From Faecalibacillus faecis (GTDB lineage: Bacteria > Bacillota_I > Bacilli_A > Erysipelotrichales > Coprobacillaceae): a stretch of DNA of 64,000 nucleotides. Shown piece by piece: positions 16,745 through 25,894 of the stretch. A program made the translations under genes and the position numbers. Each line of letters starts with the position of its first letter. Positions within the stretch are counted from its first letter, which is position 1. The DNA is taken from assembly GCF_003024675.1 (NCBI RefSeq), contig NZ_PYLP01000001.1, positions 62,001 through 126,000 on the forward strand, given 5' to 3'. The notes beneath the pieces are model-generated. The model was not told the DNA's origin. It did no database searches and was given only the letters and a program-made list of their open reading frames with translations.

Positions 16745-17442
16745 AATGTGGCCTGTAATAGATCTATATATTTTGTTTCAAATTCTTTTTTATAATGTCT
16801 AGATAAAGGAATCATTTCACCATTAGTCATTTCTATATCTTTTTTATAAAGAGCATTGACGTATTTTAAATTAACTAAAAAAGCTTTATAGGGATAAGCA
16901 AAATGATAATCACTAAGCTTATCATACCAGTATTTTAAGGTACAATTGGTAGATAGTTTTTTTCCATCTACTTTATGAATCATTGATTTACGATCCGTAA
17001 ATTCAATATAAAGAATATCTTTAATATAAATCTTAGAATCATAAATTTTCTTATCAAAAAAATAGTTTTTATCTTTTATATAATTTTTTATAAAACCATT
17101 CATTTCTAAATCAAATTCATGTTGATTGATAGGCTTAATAAAATAACGTTCAGCATGTATTTTATAGCCATCAATAGCGTATTTAGAATAATTAGTTGTA
17201 ATGATAATATGACAATGATGTTCTATTTTTTGAAGTTCTAGACCAAGATTAATCCCATTTTCTTGACCGAGTTCAATATCTAAAAATAGAAAGTCATACG
17301 AATCAATATCATTTAATAATTCATCTTTATTTTGACATATAGTGATTTGATAAGAAATGTCCTTATTCTTAAAGAATGTTTTTAGGCAATTTGTTAAATG
17401 TTCTCTATCTCTTTTATTATCATCAAATATAAGTATCTTCAT
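16741..17442 (-). CDS. LytTR-family response regulator (AgrA-like)
   Basis: 233 aa. The receiver domain (about 1-125) has the acidic pair IFDDN, phospho-acceptor Asp in FLFLDIELG (about 55), the conserved Thr in IITTN and Lys in FIKPI, so it appears functional. The C-terminal LytTR DNA-binding domain (about 135-230) includes IKDILYIEFTDRKSMIHKV and a Tyr/Phe-rich end. Such proteins bind direct repeats upstream of peptide-transport or virulence genes. First gene of the pair, with TGATAAAAT as a possible extended minus 10 upstream. Confidence 0.88.
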   Translation of the reverse strand: MKILIFDDNKRDREHLTNCLKTFFKNKDISYQITICQNKDELLNDIDSYDFLFLDIELGQENGINLGLELQKIEHHCHIIITTNYSKYAIDGYKIHAERYFIKPINQHEFDLEMNGFIKNYIKDKNYFFDKKIYDSKIYIKDILYIEFTDRKSMIHKVDGKKLSTNCTLKYWYDKLSDYHFAYPYKAFLVNLKYVNALYKKDIEMTNGEMIPLSRHYKKEFETKYIDLLQATL

Positions 17443-17646
17443 TAATTTATTTTCCTTTCACTCTATTATTTTATCAAATAATGAAGGTGTTTACTATGAT
17501 GTAAAATTAACTATGTTATATTAGATTTTATAACTTTAGAAGTATATTATTTCATTTTGAATAAAAATAGAGATTGTATGAATATTATTTTTGTGGAAGA
17601 AGTCTATATTTAGGATTATAAACTTAATTTAATAGAATAGATAATT

Positions 17647-17673
17647 TTTTGAATGTTTATTAAACATTCAAAA
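17647..17673. repeat. 27-bp perfect palindrome, operator-like
   Basis: TTTTGAATGTTTA, one central T, then the exact complement TAAACATTCAAAA. The form resembles TetR-family operators, but no TetR gene is present in the window. Confidence 0.7.
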
Positions 17674-17760
17674 TCTTACGAAAAACAATATACGGAAATC
17701 TTCGATAAGTTATTAAATGATGATTGTTTAGATGGAATAAAGAAAACAATTGAAAAATAG

Positions 17761-17783
17761 AGTGCAAAAGCACTTTTTCTTTT
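17761..17783 (+). terminator. Terminator in the 17.7-kb intergenic region
   Basis: AGTGC-aaaa-GCACT followed by TTTTCTTTT, one base after the stop codon of a 35-codon ORF. Confidence 0.6.
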
Positions 17784-17864
17784 ACAAGGAAAATAATGGA
17801 GTTTAAATGGATTGTTTTGTTAAAATATAGATATATAAATGATACAATAGAGGTAGGTGATTTT

Positions 17865-18278
17865 ATGAGATTAGAGTTATTAAGTTATGAAAATACAAAT
17901 TTACTGCCTGGATGGAAGCCTTATTTTATTTATTTAATTATGGTGGATCATCAAGAAGTAGGACGTATTATTTTAAGAGAGGGAAGTAGCTTAGAAAGAT
18001 ATTATGATGGACACATTGGTTATTCGATAGAAGAAGAATATCGAGGACATCATTATAGTCGTGAGGCATGTTTGTTGTTGTTTGAGATTGCTAAGGAAAA
18101 AGGATTTAAAGAATTGATGATTAGTTGTTCTCCTGAAAATTTAGCTAGTAGAAAGATTATTGAATCATTGCCTTTTCATTATGTAGAAACAAAGACAGTA
18201 CCTAAGGAGTTAAGAAAATACTTTGATCAAGATGATTATGTTAAAAGAATTTATCGATTAAATTTGGAGGAATTATGA
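17865..18278 (+). CDS. GNAT-family N-acetyltransferase
   Basis: 137 aa from ATG 17865, after AGGTGATTTT; the longer in-frame start at 17796 has no SD. The acetyl-CoA pyrophosphate-binding segment is EEEYRGHHYSREACLLLF (about 53-70), with the RGxG/A-type loop modified to RGHHYS. The C-terminal SCSPENLASRKIIESL is the typical GNAT helix that follows beta 5. The acceptor substrate is unknown. The stop overlaps the sbcD start by 4 bp. Confidence 0.8.
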   Translation: MRLELLSYENTNLLPGWKPYFIYLIMVDHQEVGRIILREGSSLERYYDGHIGYSIEEEYRGHHYSREACLLLFEIAKEKGFKELMISCSPENLASRKIIESLPFHYVETKTVPKELRKYFDQDDYVKRIYRLNLEEL

Positions 18279-19402
18279 AATTTATACATTTAGCGGATCT
18301 CCATTTAGGAAAGATCATTTATCAAAATAATTTAATAGATATTCAAGAAGATTTATTAAATCAAGTCATTGATTATATGAATGATCAAGACATTGATGTC
18401 TTAGTGATTGCTGGGGATATTTATGATCGAGCAGTTGCCTCAAGAGAAAGTATTACCTTATTGAATACTTTTTTATCAAAATTGATTTTAAAGTATCATA
18501 AAAAAGTATTAATGATCACCGGTAATCATGATAGTAGTGAACGTTTAAATTTTGCAACTTCTTTACTTGTAGATCAAGGGCTTTATATTGTTTGTTATCC
18601 TGAAAAAGAAATAAAACCGATTATTATTGAAGGTGTTTATTTTTATTTGGTTCCTTTCTTTAAACCTTCTTATATACGTTATTTGTATGAAAATGATGAT
18701 TTAAAAACATATCAAGATGCTTTTGCTTATTATTTGAATCAACAAACCTTTGTGGAAGATCATTCAAAAGTTTTAGTAACCCATCAATTTATTGCCGGAA
18801 ATAAAGAGGTCGTAAGAAGTGAAAGTGAAGTTATCTTATCAGTAGGTGGCAGTGAAATCATTGATGTAGATTTATGCAAAGGTTTTGATTATGTTGCTTT
18901 AGGACATATTCATGCGAGTCAAAAAATTAAATATGACTATGTACGTTATGCAGGAAGTCTTATGAAATATTCGTTTGATGAAGTCAATCAAGTCAAAGGC
19001 ATGGTAGAAGTAACTATTGATGAAAAGGGAGTATGTAGTAAAATTATTCCTTTGAAACCTAAAAGAGATTTAATAAAACTTACAGGTAAGTATGAAGCTG
19101 TACTTCATTATCCTAATAATGAAAATGATTTTATAGCGGTAGAACTTTTAGATAAACAAATGATAGGTCATGGTTATGAACGTTTAAAAGAAAAATATCC
19201 ACATTTATTACAGCTTACATACAAGAAGTTAGATATAAAAGGAGAAAATCATACAGCTTCATCCTTAGATATGGATAAAAACAGTCCATTAGATATTTTT
19301 AAAGAATTTTACGAAAAAATGAAGGGAGAAGAAATGGATTCAAAAAGTCAAGAAATCATTGAAGAACTACTAGAGGAGGATGCTCTATATGATGCCCATT
19401 AA
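18275..19402 (+). CDS. sbcD: Exonuclease SbcCD, subunit D (Mre11-like)
   Basis: 375 aa. The metallophosphoesterase motifs are clear: HLADLHLGK (4-12), VIAGDIYDRA (about 46-55), ITGNHDSSERL (about 81-91), and ALGHIHASQ (about 208-216). SbcD supplies the Mn-dependent nuclease of the SbcCD complex, which cleaves DNA hairpins and blocked ends during replication. The SD is TTGGAGG, with ATGA coupling to the GNAT gene. It overlaps sbcC. Confidence 0.95.
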   Translation: MKFIHLADLHLGKIIYQNNLIDIQEDLLNQVIDYMNDQDIDVLVIAGDIYDRAVASRESITLLNTFLSKLILKYHKKVLMITGNHDSSERLNFATSLLVDQGLYIVCYPEKEIKPIIIEGVYFYLVPFFKPSYIRYLYENDDLKTYQDAFAYYLNQQTFVEDHSKVLVTHQFIAGNKEVVRSESEVILSVGGSEIIDVDLCKGFDYVALGHIHASQKIKYDYVRYAGSLMKYSFDEVNQVKGMVEVTIDEKGVCSKIIPLKPKRDLIKLTGKYEAVLHYPNNENDFIAVELLDKQMIGHGYERLKEKYPHLLQLTYKKLDIKGENHTASSLDMDKNSPLDIFKEFYEKMKGEEMDSKSQEIIEELLEEDALYDAH

Positions 19403-22400
19403 TTTAACCTTATCTGCCTTTGGTCCTTATCCAAATCAAATCAACATCAATTTTGAATCTTTTCAAGAAGATGGCCTGTTTTTAATTACAGGTCCTACCG
19501 GCAGTGGAAAAACCATGATTTTTGATGCTTTGATTTTTGCTTTATATGGTAAAACCAGTGGGCAAATGCGTCAAAGTGATAGTTTAAGATGTGATCATGC
19601 TTTAAATGAAATTCCAACTTTTGTTGAGTTGACATTTTCTTTACACCAACAAATTTATACAATTAAACGAAGTCCTAAGTATTATTTAGAAGGAAAGAAA
19701 ACACCAAAACAACCCACTGCACTTTTAACTTTACCAGATGGTAAAATGGTTGAAGGAGTTAAAGAAGTGACAAGTAAAGTTATTTCTTTACTTGGCATTG
19801 ATGAGCATCAATTTAAACAAATTGTGATGATTGCTCAAGGAGAATTTACTCAATTGATTATGGCTTCAAGTGATGAAAGAGAAAAAGTATTAAGAGAGTT
19901 ATTTCATAGTGAAGTTTATCAAAGAATCGAAGAAAAGCTAAAAGAACGTTTAAAAACATATCAAGATCAATACTCTTTATTACTTAATAAAAGAAAAGAT
20001 TATCAAGAAGAATTAAATATCGAAGAAGATGGAGATGTCTATCTTGAGCGAAAAAGAAAAATAATTCAAGAACTGGAAACAAGAATTCAAAAACAAGAAA
20101 AACAAAAAGAAGAACTTAACCAACAAATACAACTTTATCATCTTCAAAATCAACGTTTACAAAATTTAAAAGAAAACAAAAAACGTTATCAAGACTTAAT
20201 TTTACAAGAAAAAGATTATCAAAAGCTCTTTAAAAAAATTCAATTACTTAAAAAAGCTAAAGAAACAAATTATGACTATCTTTCTTTAAAACAACAAGAA
20301 GCAAAAATCAATCAAATGAAAAACAAACGGGAAGAAACGTTACAAAAATATCAAACATTAGAAAAAGAGAGTCAAGTTCTTGAACAAAAATATCAAACAT
20401 TGTCTTTAAAACAACAAGAAAATCAACAACTTTTTAAACAAATCCAAGAACAAAAACAATTAATTGAAGCTGTCTTACAATATCAGCACTATTATCAAAA
20501 CTTACAAGAATTAAAACAAACATATCATCAACTCAAAAAAGAAAATACGTTGTTCAACCAAAAAAAAGAAAAACTACAAACATCCATTGAAAGAGACTTA
20601 GAAACGATTCAAAGTGAAAAACAAATCGAAACAACATGTAAATTACTACAACAAGATTATCAAAAAATAAATAATCAAAAAATTAAAATACATCAACTCT
20701 CTCAATACTATGATGAACTCTTACAAGCTATAGAAAAAAGAAGTGATTTACAAGAAGAATATGTTCATCTTGAAAAAGAAGTAGATGATCAAAGAAAACA
20801 TTACCAACAATTAGAAAAACTCTATTTCAGAAAACAAGCAGGAATCTTTGCAAGTCAATTAAAAGACAATGAACCTTGTCCTATTTGTGGTTCCTTGTAT
20901 CATCCTCATCCTGCTTTACTTGAAAAAGAAGATATTTCTAAAGAAAAATTGGATCAACAAAAGAAAGTTGTAACACGCTTTGAAAACAAACTTCAAGAAC
21001 ATGTACAACAGCTTCTTCTACAAAAACAAAAAATAGAGATGAAACAGCAACAAATCAAACAACTTTCTACTGAATTAGAAATAGAAGATGTGGATAAAGA
21101 AAGTTTTATTAAAGCTTTAGATGTTATCTCTAAAGATGAAAAGGAAATGAAGAAAAAATATCTTCAATATCAAGATGAGCTTAAATATATTCAAAAGCTT
21201 AAAAAGAGTGTTGAACTTTCACAAAAAGATATGGTTGTTTATCTTCAAAAGGAAGAAAAACAAAAACATCAACTTGAACAGCTTCAAATACAAATTCATC
21301 AGCTTTCTGGAAAACTTGATGATACCAAAAAAGTTTATGAAATGAATCAACTTCAAGATCAGCTACTAGAATTTGAAAGAAGTTATCAAGAAAAAATAAA
21401 AGAAGTAGAAGATCTTCAAAATAAATATACAAAGTATAAAGATTTATCTATTCAATTACAAACCCAAATTAAAAGTGATCAACAACATGTTTCTTTAGAA
21501 CAAAAGCAACTAGATTTATTTAATAAAAATTATCAAGAACATCTAAAATCTTTTAAAGATGAAGAAGAATTTCTTCATTTAAAAGAAGAAATTGATCAAC
21601 TTAGTCAAAAGGAAAAAAGTTATCAAGATTATCAAATGACTCTTAATTCATTGAAGCAACAAATCACTTCTTTAGAAGACGAAGTGAAAGACACAAAAGA
21701 AATAGATTTTTCTTCTTTAGAAAAACAACTTATTGAATTACAGGAAAAACTTAAACAAAATCAAGAAATCTATGAACAAGAAAAAATCAACTTTACACTT
21801 AAAGAAAAATTGATTCATCAAATTGAAACCATTAATAAAAAACTTGAAAAAGATGAAGAAATTTATCAAAGATATTTAGATCTTTATAATCTTTCAAGTG
21901 GTAAAAATGAAGCACGTGTTTCTTTAGAAAGATATGTTTTAGCGACGTATTTTGAACATATGTTGCTTTATGCGAATCGTATTTTTAAACAATTGACACA
22001 AGGAAGATATCAATTGATTCGTAAAGATGAAGCAGAAAAAGGAAGAAAGCAACAAGGTTTAGAATTAGATGTATTTGACCAAGAAAGTGGACAACTTAGA
22101 GGAATTAAGACACTTTCAGGGGGAGAATCTTTTAAAGCGGCTTTATCACTTGCTTTAGGTCTTTCAAGAATGATTCAAGAATATGCAGGAGGTATTGAAC
22201 TCAATACGCTCTTTATTGATGAAGGATTTGGTTCTTTAGATAGCCAATCATTAGATCAGGCAATGAATTGTTTGATGGAACTTCATCAAGATAATAAGCT
22301 TATTGGGATTATTTCGCATGTTAGTGAACTGAAAGATCGCATTGATCGTCAAATTATTGTAGATAGAAAACAAAAACAAAGCGTGATTCATGTGAGATAA
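19389..22400 (+). CDS. sbcC: Exonuclease SbcCD, subunit C (Rad50-like ATPase)
   Basis: 1003 aa from ATG 19389 (a second ATG at 19392 is equally possible); the ATG at 19380 lies on the AGAGGAGG ribosome site. It has Walker A GPTGSGKT at about 35-42, a Q-loop region, long coiled coils rich in Q/K/E, a zinc hook CPICG near the middle (coordinates about 20879-20893), and C-terminal LSGGESFKAALSLALGLS plus FIDEGFGSLD. It is the SMC-like ATPase arm of SbcCD. Its start overlaps sbcD by 14 bp. Confidence 0.95.
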   Translation: MMPINLTLSAFGPYPNQININFESFQEDGLFLITGPTGSGKTMIFDALIFALYGKTSGQMRQSDSLRCDHALNEIPTFVELTFSLHQQIYTIKRSPKYYLEGKKTPKQPTALLTLPDGKMVEGVKEVTSKVISLLGIDEHQFKQIVMIAQGEFTQLIMASSDEREKVLRELFHSEVYQRIEEKLKERLKTYQDQYSLLLNKRKDYQEELNIEEDGDVYLERKRKIIQELETRIQKQEKQKEELNQQIQLYHLQNQRLQNLKENKKRYQDLILQEKDYQKLFKKIQLLKKAKETNYDYLSLKQQEAKINQMKNKREETLQKYQTLEKESQVLEQKYQTLSLKQQENQQLFKQIQEQKQLIEAVLQYQHYYQNLQELKQTYHQLKKENTLFNQKKEKLQTSIERDLETIQSEKQIETTCKLLQQDYQKINNQKIKIHQLSQYYDELLQAIEKRSDLQEEYVHLEKEVDDQRKHYQQLEKLYFRKQAGIFASQLKDNEPCPICGSLYHPHPALLEKEDISKEKLDQQKKVVTRFENKLQEHVQQLLLQKQKIEMKQQQIKQLSTELEIEDVDKESFIKALDVISKDEKEMKKKYLQYQDELKYIQKLKKSVELSQKDMVVYLQKEEKQKHQLEQLQIQIHQLSGKLDDTKKVYEMNQLQDQLLEFERSYQEKIKEVEDLQNKYTKYKDLSIQLQTQIKSDQQHVSLEQKQLDLFNKNYQEHLKSFKDEEEFLHLKEEIDQLSQKEKSYQDYQMTLNSLKQQITSLEDEVKDTKEIDFSSLEKQLIELQEKLKQNQEIYEQEKINFTLKEKLIHQIETINKKLEKDEEIYQRYLDLYNLSSGKNEARVSLERYVLATYFEHMLLYANRIFKQLTQGRYQLIRKDEAEKGRKQQGLELDVFDQESGQLRGIKTLSGGESFKAALSLALGLSRMIQEYAGGIELNTLFIDEGFGSLDSQSLDQAMNCLMELHQDNKLIGIISHVSELKDRIDRQIIVDRKQKQSVIHVR

Positions 22401-22402
22401 CC

Positions 22403-22431
22403 TTGCGTGTTTGACGTTTCTATAGTAAAAT
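22403..22431 (+). promoter_or_regulatory. Predicted proS promoter
   Basis: TTGCGT (22403-22408), 17-bp spacer and TAAAAT (22426-22431), 29 bp before the proS start codon. Confidence 0.6.
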
Positions 22432-22460
22432 AGAAAAGCATTTATGAGGAGGCAAAAAAG

Positions 22461-23900
22461 ATGGCAAATAACAAGAAAAATGATGCAATTACAGCTAGAG
22501 ATGTTGACTTTGCTAAGTGGTATACAGATGTATGTCGTAAAGCGGAATTAATGGATTATAGCGGTGTGAAAGGATTTATTATTTATCGTCCGTATGGTTA
22601 TGCAATGTGGGAACAAATTCAAAAACATATGGATAAAAAATTTAAAGAATTAGGACATGAAAATGTTTATATGCCGATGTTGATCCCTCAATCTTTATTA
22701 CAAAAAGAAGCTGATCACGTAGAAGGATTTGCGCCAGAATGTGCAGTTGTTACAAAAGGTGGATTGGATGATTTAGAAGAAAACTTAGTGATTCGTCCAA
22801 CATCAGAAACTTTATTTTGTGAACACTATGCAAAAATTGTAAATTCTTATCGTGATTTACCAAAATTATATAATCAATGGTGTTCCGTTGTTCGTTGGGA
22901 AAAGACAACAAGACCATTTTTACGTGGTTCTGAATTCTTATGGCAAGAAGGTCATACAATTCATGCAACAGAAGAAGAAGCAAGAAAAGAAACTTTACAA
23001 ATGTTAGAAGTGTATCGTTCAACAGCACAAGATCTACTTGCAATTCCAATGGTTACTGGACGTAAAACTGAAAGTGAAAAATTTGCAGGGGCTGAAGAAA
23101 CATATACAATGGAAGCTTTAATGCATGACGGAAAAGCTTTACAATCAGGAACATCACATTATTTTGGCCAAGGATTCGCCAAAGCATTTGATGTTAAATT
23201 CTTAAATAAAGATAATAAACAAGAATATGTTTATCAAACTTCTTGGGGAGCATCAACACGTTTATTAGGTGCAATTATTATGGTTCATGGGGATGATAAT
23301 GGACTTGTATTACCACCAAGAGTGGCACCAATTCAAGTTATGATTGTTCCAGTTATGCAACATAAAGAAGGGGTTTTAGATAAAGCTTACGAATTAGAAG
23401 CACAATTAAAAGCAGCTGGATTACGTGTTAAAGTAGATGCAAGTGATAAAACACCAGGTTATAAATTTGCGGATGCTGAAATGAGAGGAATTCCTGTAAG
23501 ACTTGAAATTGGTCCTAAGGACATTGAAAAAGGACAATGTGTTATCGCTAAAAGATTAGATGGTTCTAAAGAAACTTATGCTTTAGACGATGATTTAGGT
23601 TCAAAAATTCATACTTTATTAGATCAAATTCATGATGAAATGTATGCAAAGGCTTTAAAATTTAGAGATGAAAATATTAGAACAGCACATACTTATGATG
23701 AATTTAAAGAAATTCTAGAAACAAAAGCAGGATATATTCGTATGATGTGGTGTGAAGATGATGCTTGTGAAGCAAAAATTAAAGAAGACACAGGTGCCAC
23801 ATCAAGATGTATTAAAGAAGATGAAGAACCATTTGGTGATGTTTGTCCAATCTGTGGAAAACCAGCTAAAAAAGTAGTTTACTTTGCAAAAGCTTATTAA
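22461..23900 (+). CDS. proS: Prolyl-tRNA synthetase, archaeal/eukaryote-type (ProS type 3)
   Basis: 479 aa, matching the short archaeal/eukaryal-type enzyme that lacks the bacterial editing insertion. Class II motifs are seen as RPTSETLFCEHYAK (motif 2 region starts FLRGSEFLWQEGHT, about 154-167) and the anticodon-binding domain follows from about 290 (APIQVMIVPV). The C-terminal zinc region carries Cys residues in WCEDDACE, SRCIK and CPICGK, and the chain ends in Tyr, as in this subfamily. It charges tRNA-Pro in the cytosol. The SD is GAGGAGG. Confidence 0.95.
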   Translation: MANNKKNDAITARDVDFAKWYTDVCRKAELMDYSGVKGFIIYRPYGYAMWEQIQKHMDKKFKELGHENVYMPMLIPQSLLQKEADHVEGFAPECAVVTKGGLDDLEENLVIRPTSETLFCEHYAKIVNSYRDLPKLYNQWCSVVRWEKTTRPFLRGSEFLWQEGHTIHATEEEARKETLQMLEVYRSTAQDLLAIPMVTGRKTESEKFAGAEETYTMEALMHDGKALQSGTSHYFGQGFAKAFDVKFLNKDNKQEYVYQTSWGASTRLLGAIIMVHGDDNGLVLPPRVAPIQVMIVPVMQHKEGVLDKAYELEAQLKAAGLRVKVDASDKTPGYKFADAEMRGIPVRLEIGPKDIEKGQCVIAKRLDGSKETYALDDDLGSKIHTLLDQIHDEMYAKALKFRDENIRTAHTYDEFKEILETKAGYIRMMWCEDDACEAKIKEDTGATSRCIKEDEEPFGDVCPICGKPAKKVVYFAKAY

Positions 23901-23913
23901 AAGTATATTTTAT

Positions 23914-23946
23914 AGTCCACTACTCAATTGAGAAGTGGGCTTTTTT
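23914..23946 (+). terminator. proS terminator
   Basis: AGTCCACTACTC and GAGAAGTGGGCT form a 12-bp stem with one mismatch and one G-U over AATT, followed by TTTTT. Confidence 0.8.
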
Positions 23947-23947
23947 C

Positions 23948-23976
23948 TTGACAAAAAATAGAAAATCATTTATCGT
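23948..23976 (+). promoter_or_regulatory. Predicted promoter of the marR-MATE operon
   Basis: TTGACA (23948-23953) and, after 17 bp, TATCGT (23971-23976). It directly abuts the proS terminator and overlaps the inverted repeat at 23974. Confidence 0.5.
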
Positions 23977-23989
23977 TGATATGTCAACG
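23974..23989. promoter_or_regulatory. Inverted repeat, likely MarR operator
   Basis: CGTTGA-TATG-TCAACG, a perfect 6-bp inverted repeat overlapping the predicted minus 10 and ending 12 bp before the marR start. Autoregulation by the adjacent MarR protein is inferred. Confidence 0.55.
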
Positions 23990-24001
23990 GTAGGAGGGAC
24001 T

Positions 24002-24421
24002 ATGAATCTAGCACGTTTAATTTCTACAGTACATAATCAAAAAAATAGTTATATGAATGGTTATTTAAAAGCACTTGGTTTATCTCATGGACAAGCGATT
24101 ACTCTTAAAATTATCCATGAAGAAAACTGTATTAAACAAGATGATTTAAATAAAAGATTACAAATTGATAAAAGTGCCGTCACACGCATTTTAAAGACAT
24201 TAGAAGAAAAAGGATTAATTGTTAAAACAAGATGTGAAGATGATAAAAGAAATCAACATATTGTTTTAACGGATGAAGGAAAAAAACTTTATCCTTCTAT
24301 TAAACAAATTGTTTTACAAACAGCAAATGAAATGTTGGAGGGAATTGATGAAAACCAACAAAAACAATTGGAAAAATTATTATTAAAGATGAAAAAAAAT
24401 TTGGAGGGAAAAGATGAATAA
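24002..24421 (+). CDS. MarR-family regulator of the adjacent MATE pump
   Basis: 139 aa from ATG 24002, after AGGAGGG; an in-frame ATG at 23981 and a TTG at 23948 lie in the operator and promoter and are rejected. The winged helix is plain: IKQDDLNKRLQIDKSAVTRILKTLEEKGLI (about 47-76) and the wing DDKRNQHIVLTDEGKKL. MarR proteins are dimeric repressors relieved by drugs or metabolites. It overlaps the MATE gene by 8 bp. Confidence 0.9.
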   Translation: MNLARLISTVHNQKNSYMNGYLKALGLSHGQAITLKIIHEENCIKQDDLNKRLQIDKSAVTRILKTLEEKGLIVKTRCEDDKRNQHIVLTDEGKKLYPSIKQIVLQTANEMLEGIDENQQKQLEKLLLKMKKNLEGKDE

Positions 24422-25760
24422 GAGTGATAAAATGGGAACCAAAAAAATTCTACCTCTTCTTGTAGAATTTTCGATACCTGCGATTATTGGGATGTTGGTT
24501 AATGCCATCTATAATATTGTCGATCGTATGTTTATTGGCAATGCTCCTGAACTTGGATCTGTTGGCTTAGCGGGAATTAGTATATGCTATCCTGTAACAC
24601 TTGTTTTAATGGCTATTTCTTTAATGATTGGTATGGGTGGCGCTACACGTTTTTCCATCGCCTTAGGACAAGGTAAAAAAGAAGATGCAGGAATGTATAT
24701 GGGAAATGGATTGACACTTACGATTATTTTAGGATTGATTTTCATGATCTTAGGAAACTTATTTCTTGATCCAATGTTAAAAGTATTAGGTGCTTCTAAA
24801 ACCGTACTTCCATATGCAGAAAGTTATTTAAGTATTATTTTATACGGAGCAGTTTTTCAATGTGTGGCAATGGCTGGAAATAACTTTTCTAGAGCACAAG
24901 GAAATCCTAAAAATGCGATGATTTCTCAATTGATAGGAGCTGGTTTTAATATTCTATTTGATTATATTTTAATTTGTATTTTTCATATGGGAATGGAAGG
25001 TGCTGCTCTTGCAACAATTGGAGGGCAACTTTTAAGTGCTCTTTGGCAACTTGCCTTCTTATTTGGCAAAAGAACGCTTATTACTTTAAATATGTCTTTA
25101 TTAAAACTTAACTTCTCTGTTTCAAAACAAATTATTCAAACAGGAATTCCAGCATTTTTAATGCAAATGTCGAATAGTGTTTTAAATATTATTCTCAATG
25201 CTTCTCTTGTTAAATATGGTGGAGATTTAGCTCTTAGTGCTATTGGTATTGTTACAAGTATTCAAACATTGATTCTTATGCCAATTACGGGATTGATGCA
25301 AGGACAACAACCATTGATTTCGTATAACTTTGGAGCAAGAAAGATAGACCGTGTCAAAGAAACTTTAAAATATGCAATTGTTGGAGCAACGGTTATTGCT
25401 GGTATCGGATTTATTGCGGTACAGTTTTTTACTAAAAATATTGTTTATCTATTTAATAATGAAGAAGATGTTGTTGCTTTATGTAGTCATGCTTTGCATA
25501 TTTGGTTTATTTGTTTACCAGTCATCGGCGCACAAATTATGTGTGCTAACTATTTTCAAGCAATTGGTAAAATTAAGATTTCAAGTGTATTAAATCTTTT
25601 AAGACAAGTAATTATTTTAATTCCATGTATTCTTATTTTATCAACAATCTTTGGTTTAGATGGTATTTTTATGGCAGTACCGATTGCAGATTTTTCAGCG
25701 TTTGTGATAACGATTGTTTTATTAAGTTGTTCTTTAAAAAAAGAAATAAAAATGAGTTAA
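24414..25760 (+). CDS. MATE-family multidrug efflux transporter
   Basis: 448 aa with about 12 hydrophobic segments. The N-terminus has the MATE pattern SIPAIIGMLVNAIYNIVDRMFIG (residues about 18-40), and the second half repeats it. Family members export cationic drugs using Na+ or H+ gradients at the cytoplasmic membrane. It is co-transcribed with the upstream MarR gene, the classical drug-inducible layout. It belongs to the MepA-like branch by its start; substrate is not predictable. A mirrored MarR-MATE pair lies at 44226-46032. Confidence 0.9.
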   Translation: MNKSDKMGTKKILPLLVEFSIPAIIGMLVNAIYNIVDRMFIGNAPELGSVGLAGISICYPVTLVLMAISLMIGMGGATRFSIALGQGKKEDAGMYMGNGLTLTIILGLIFMILGNLFLDPMLKVLGASKTVLPYAESYLSIILYGAVFQCVAMAGNNFSRAQGNPKNAMISQLIGAGFNILFDYILICIFHMGMEGAALATIGGQLLSALWQLAFLFGKRTLITLNMSLLKLNFSVSKQIIQTGIPAFLMQMSNSVLNIILNASLVKYGGDLALSAIGIVTSIQTLILMPITGLMQGQQPLISYNFGARKIDRVKETLKYAIVGATVIAGIGFIAVQFFTKNIVYLFNNEEDVVALCSHALHIWFICLPVIGAQIMCANYFQAIGKIKISSVLNLLRQVIILIPCILILSTIFGLDGIFMAVPIADFSAFVITIVLLSCSLKKEIKMS

Positions 25761-25790
25761 TGATATGAACTGATTTCATATCATTTTTTT
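25761..25790 (+). terminator. Terminator of the marR-MATE operon
   Basis: TGATATGAA pairs with TTCATATCA over a 5-nt loop and is followed by a run of T residues; it begins at the base after the stop codon. Confidence 0.75.
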
Positions 25791-25894
25791 TGGACTAAGC
25801 ATCCATTGAAGAAGAAAAAAAGGAAAGCTAAAATAATGATAGATAAAAATTAAATTGCCATGGTTAGAAAACACACAAATTGTCTTTGATAACA

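Larger units (their letters stand above)
17443..17864. other. Intergenic region with orphan palindrome, short ORF and terminator
   Basis: It holds the promoter side of the response-regulator gene, then AT-rich sequence with no convincing gene. A 35-codon ORF (17653-17760, starting FIKHSKSYEKQYTEIF) begins inside a 27-bp palindrome, has no SD and ends directly at a terminator hairpin, which suggests the 3' end of a former gene. A TACAAT (17843-17848) precedes the GNAT start. Confidence 0.4.

Noticed and set aside
17653-17760. 35-codon ORF as a real gene
   Set aside because: It has no SD, starts inside a palindrome and shows no recognisable family; kept only as a possible gene remnant.
22750-23049. 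Minus-strand 99-codon ORF inside proS and similar antisense ORFs (e.g. 49072-49383, 56035-56388)
   Set aside because: They are shadows of strongly supported genes, without ribosome sites or family-like content.
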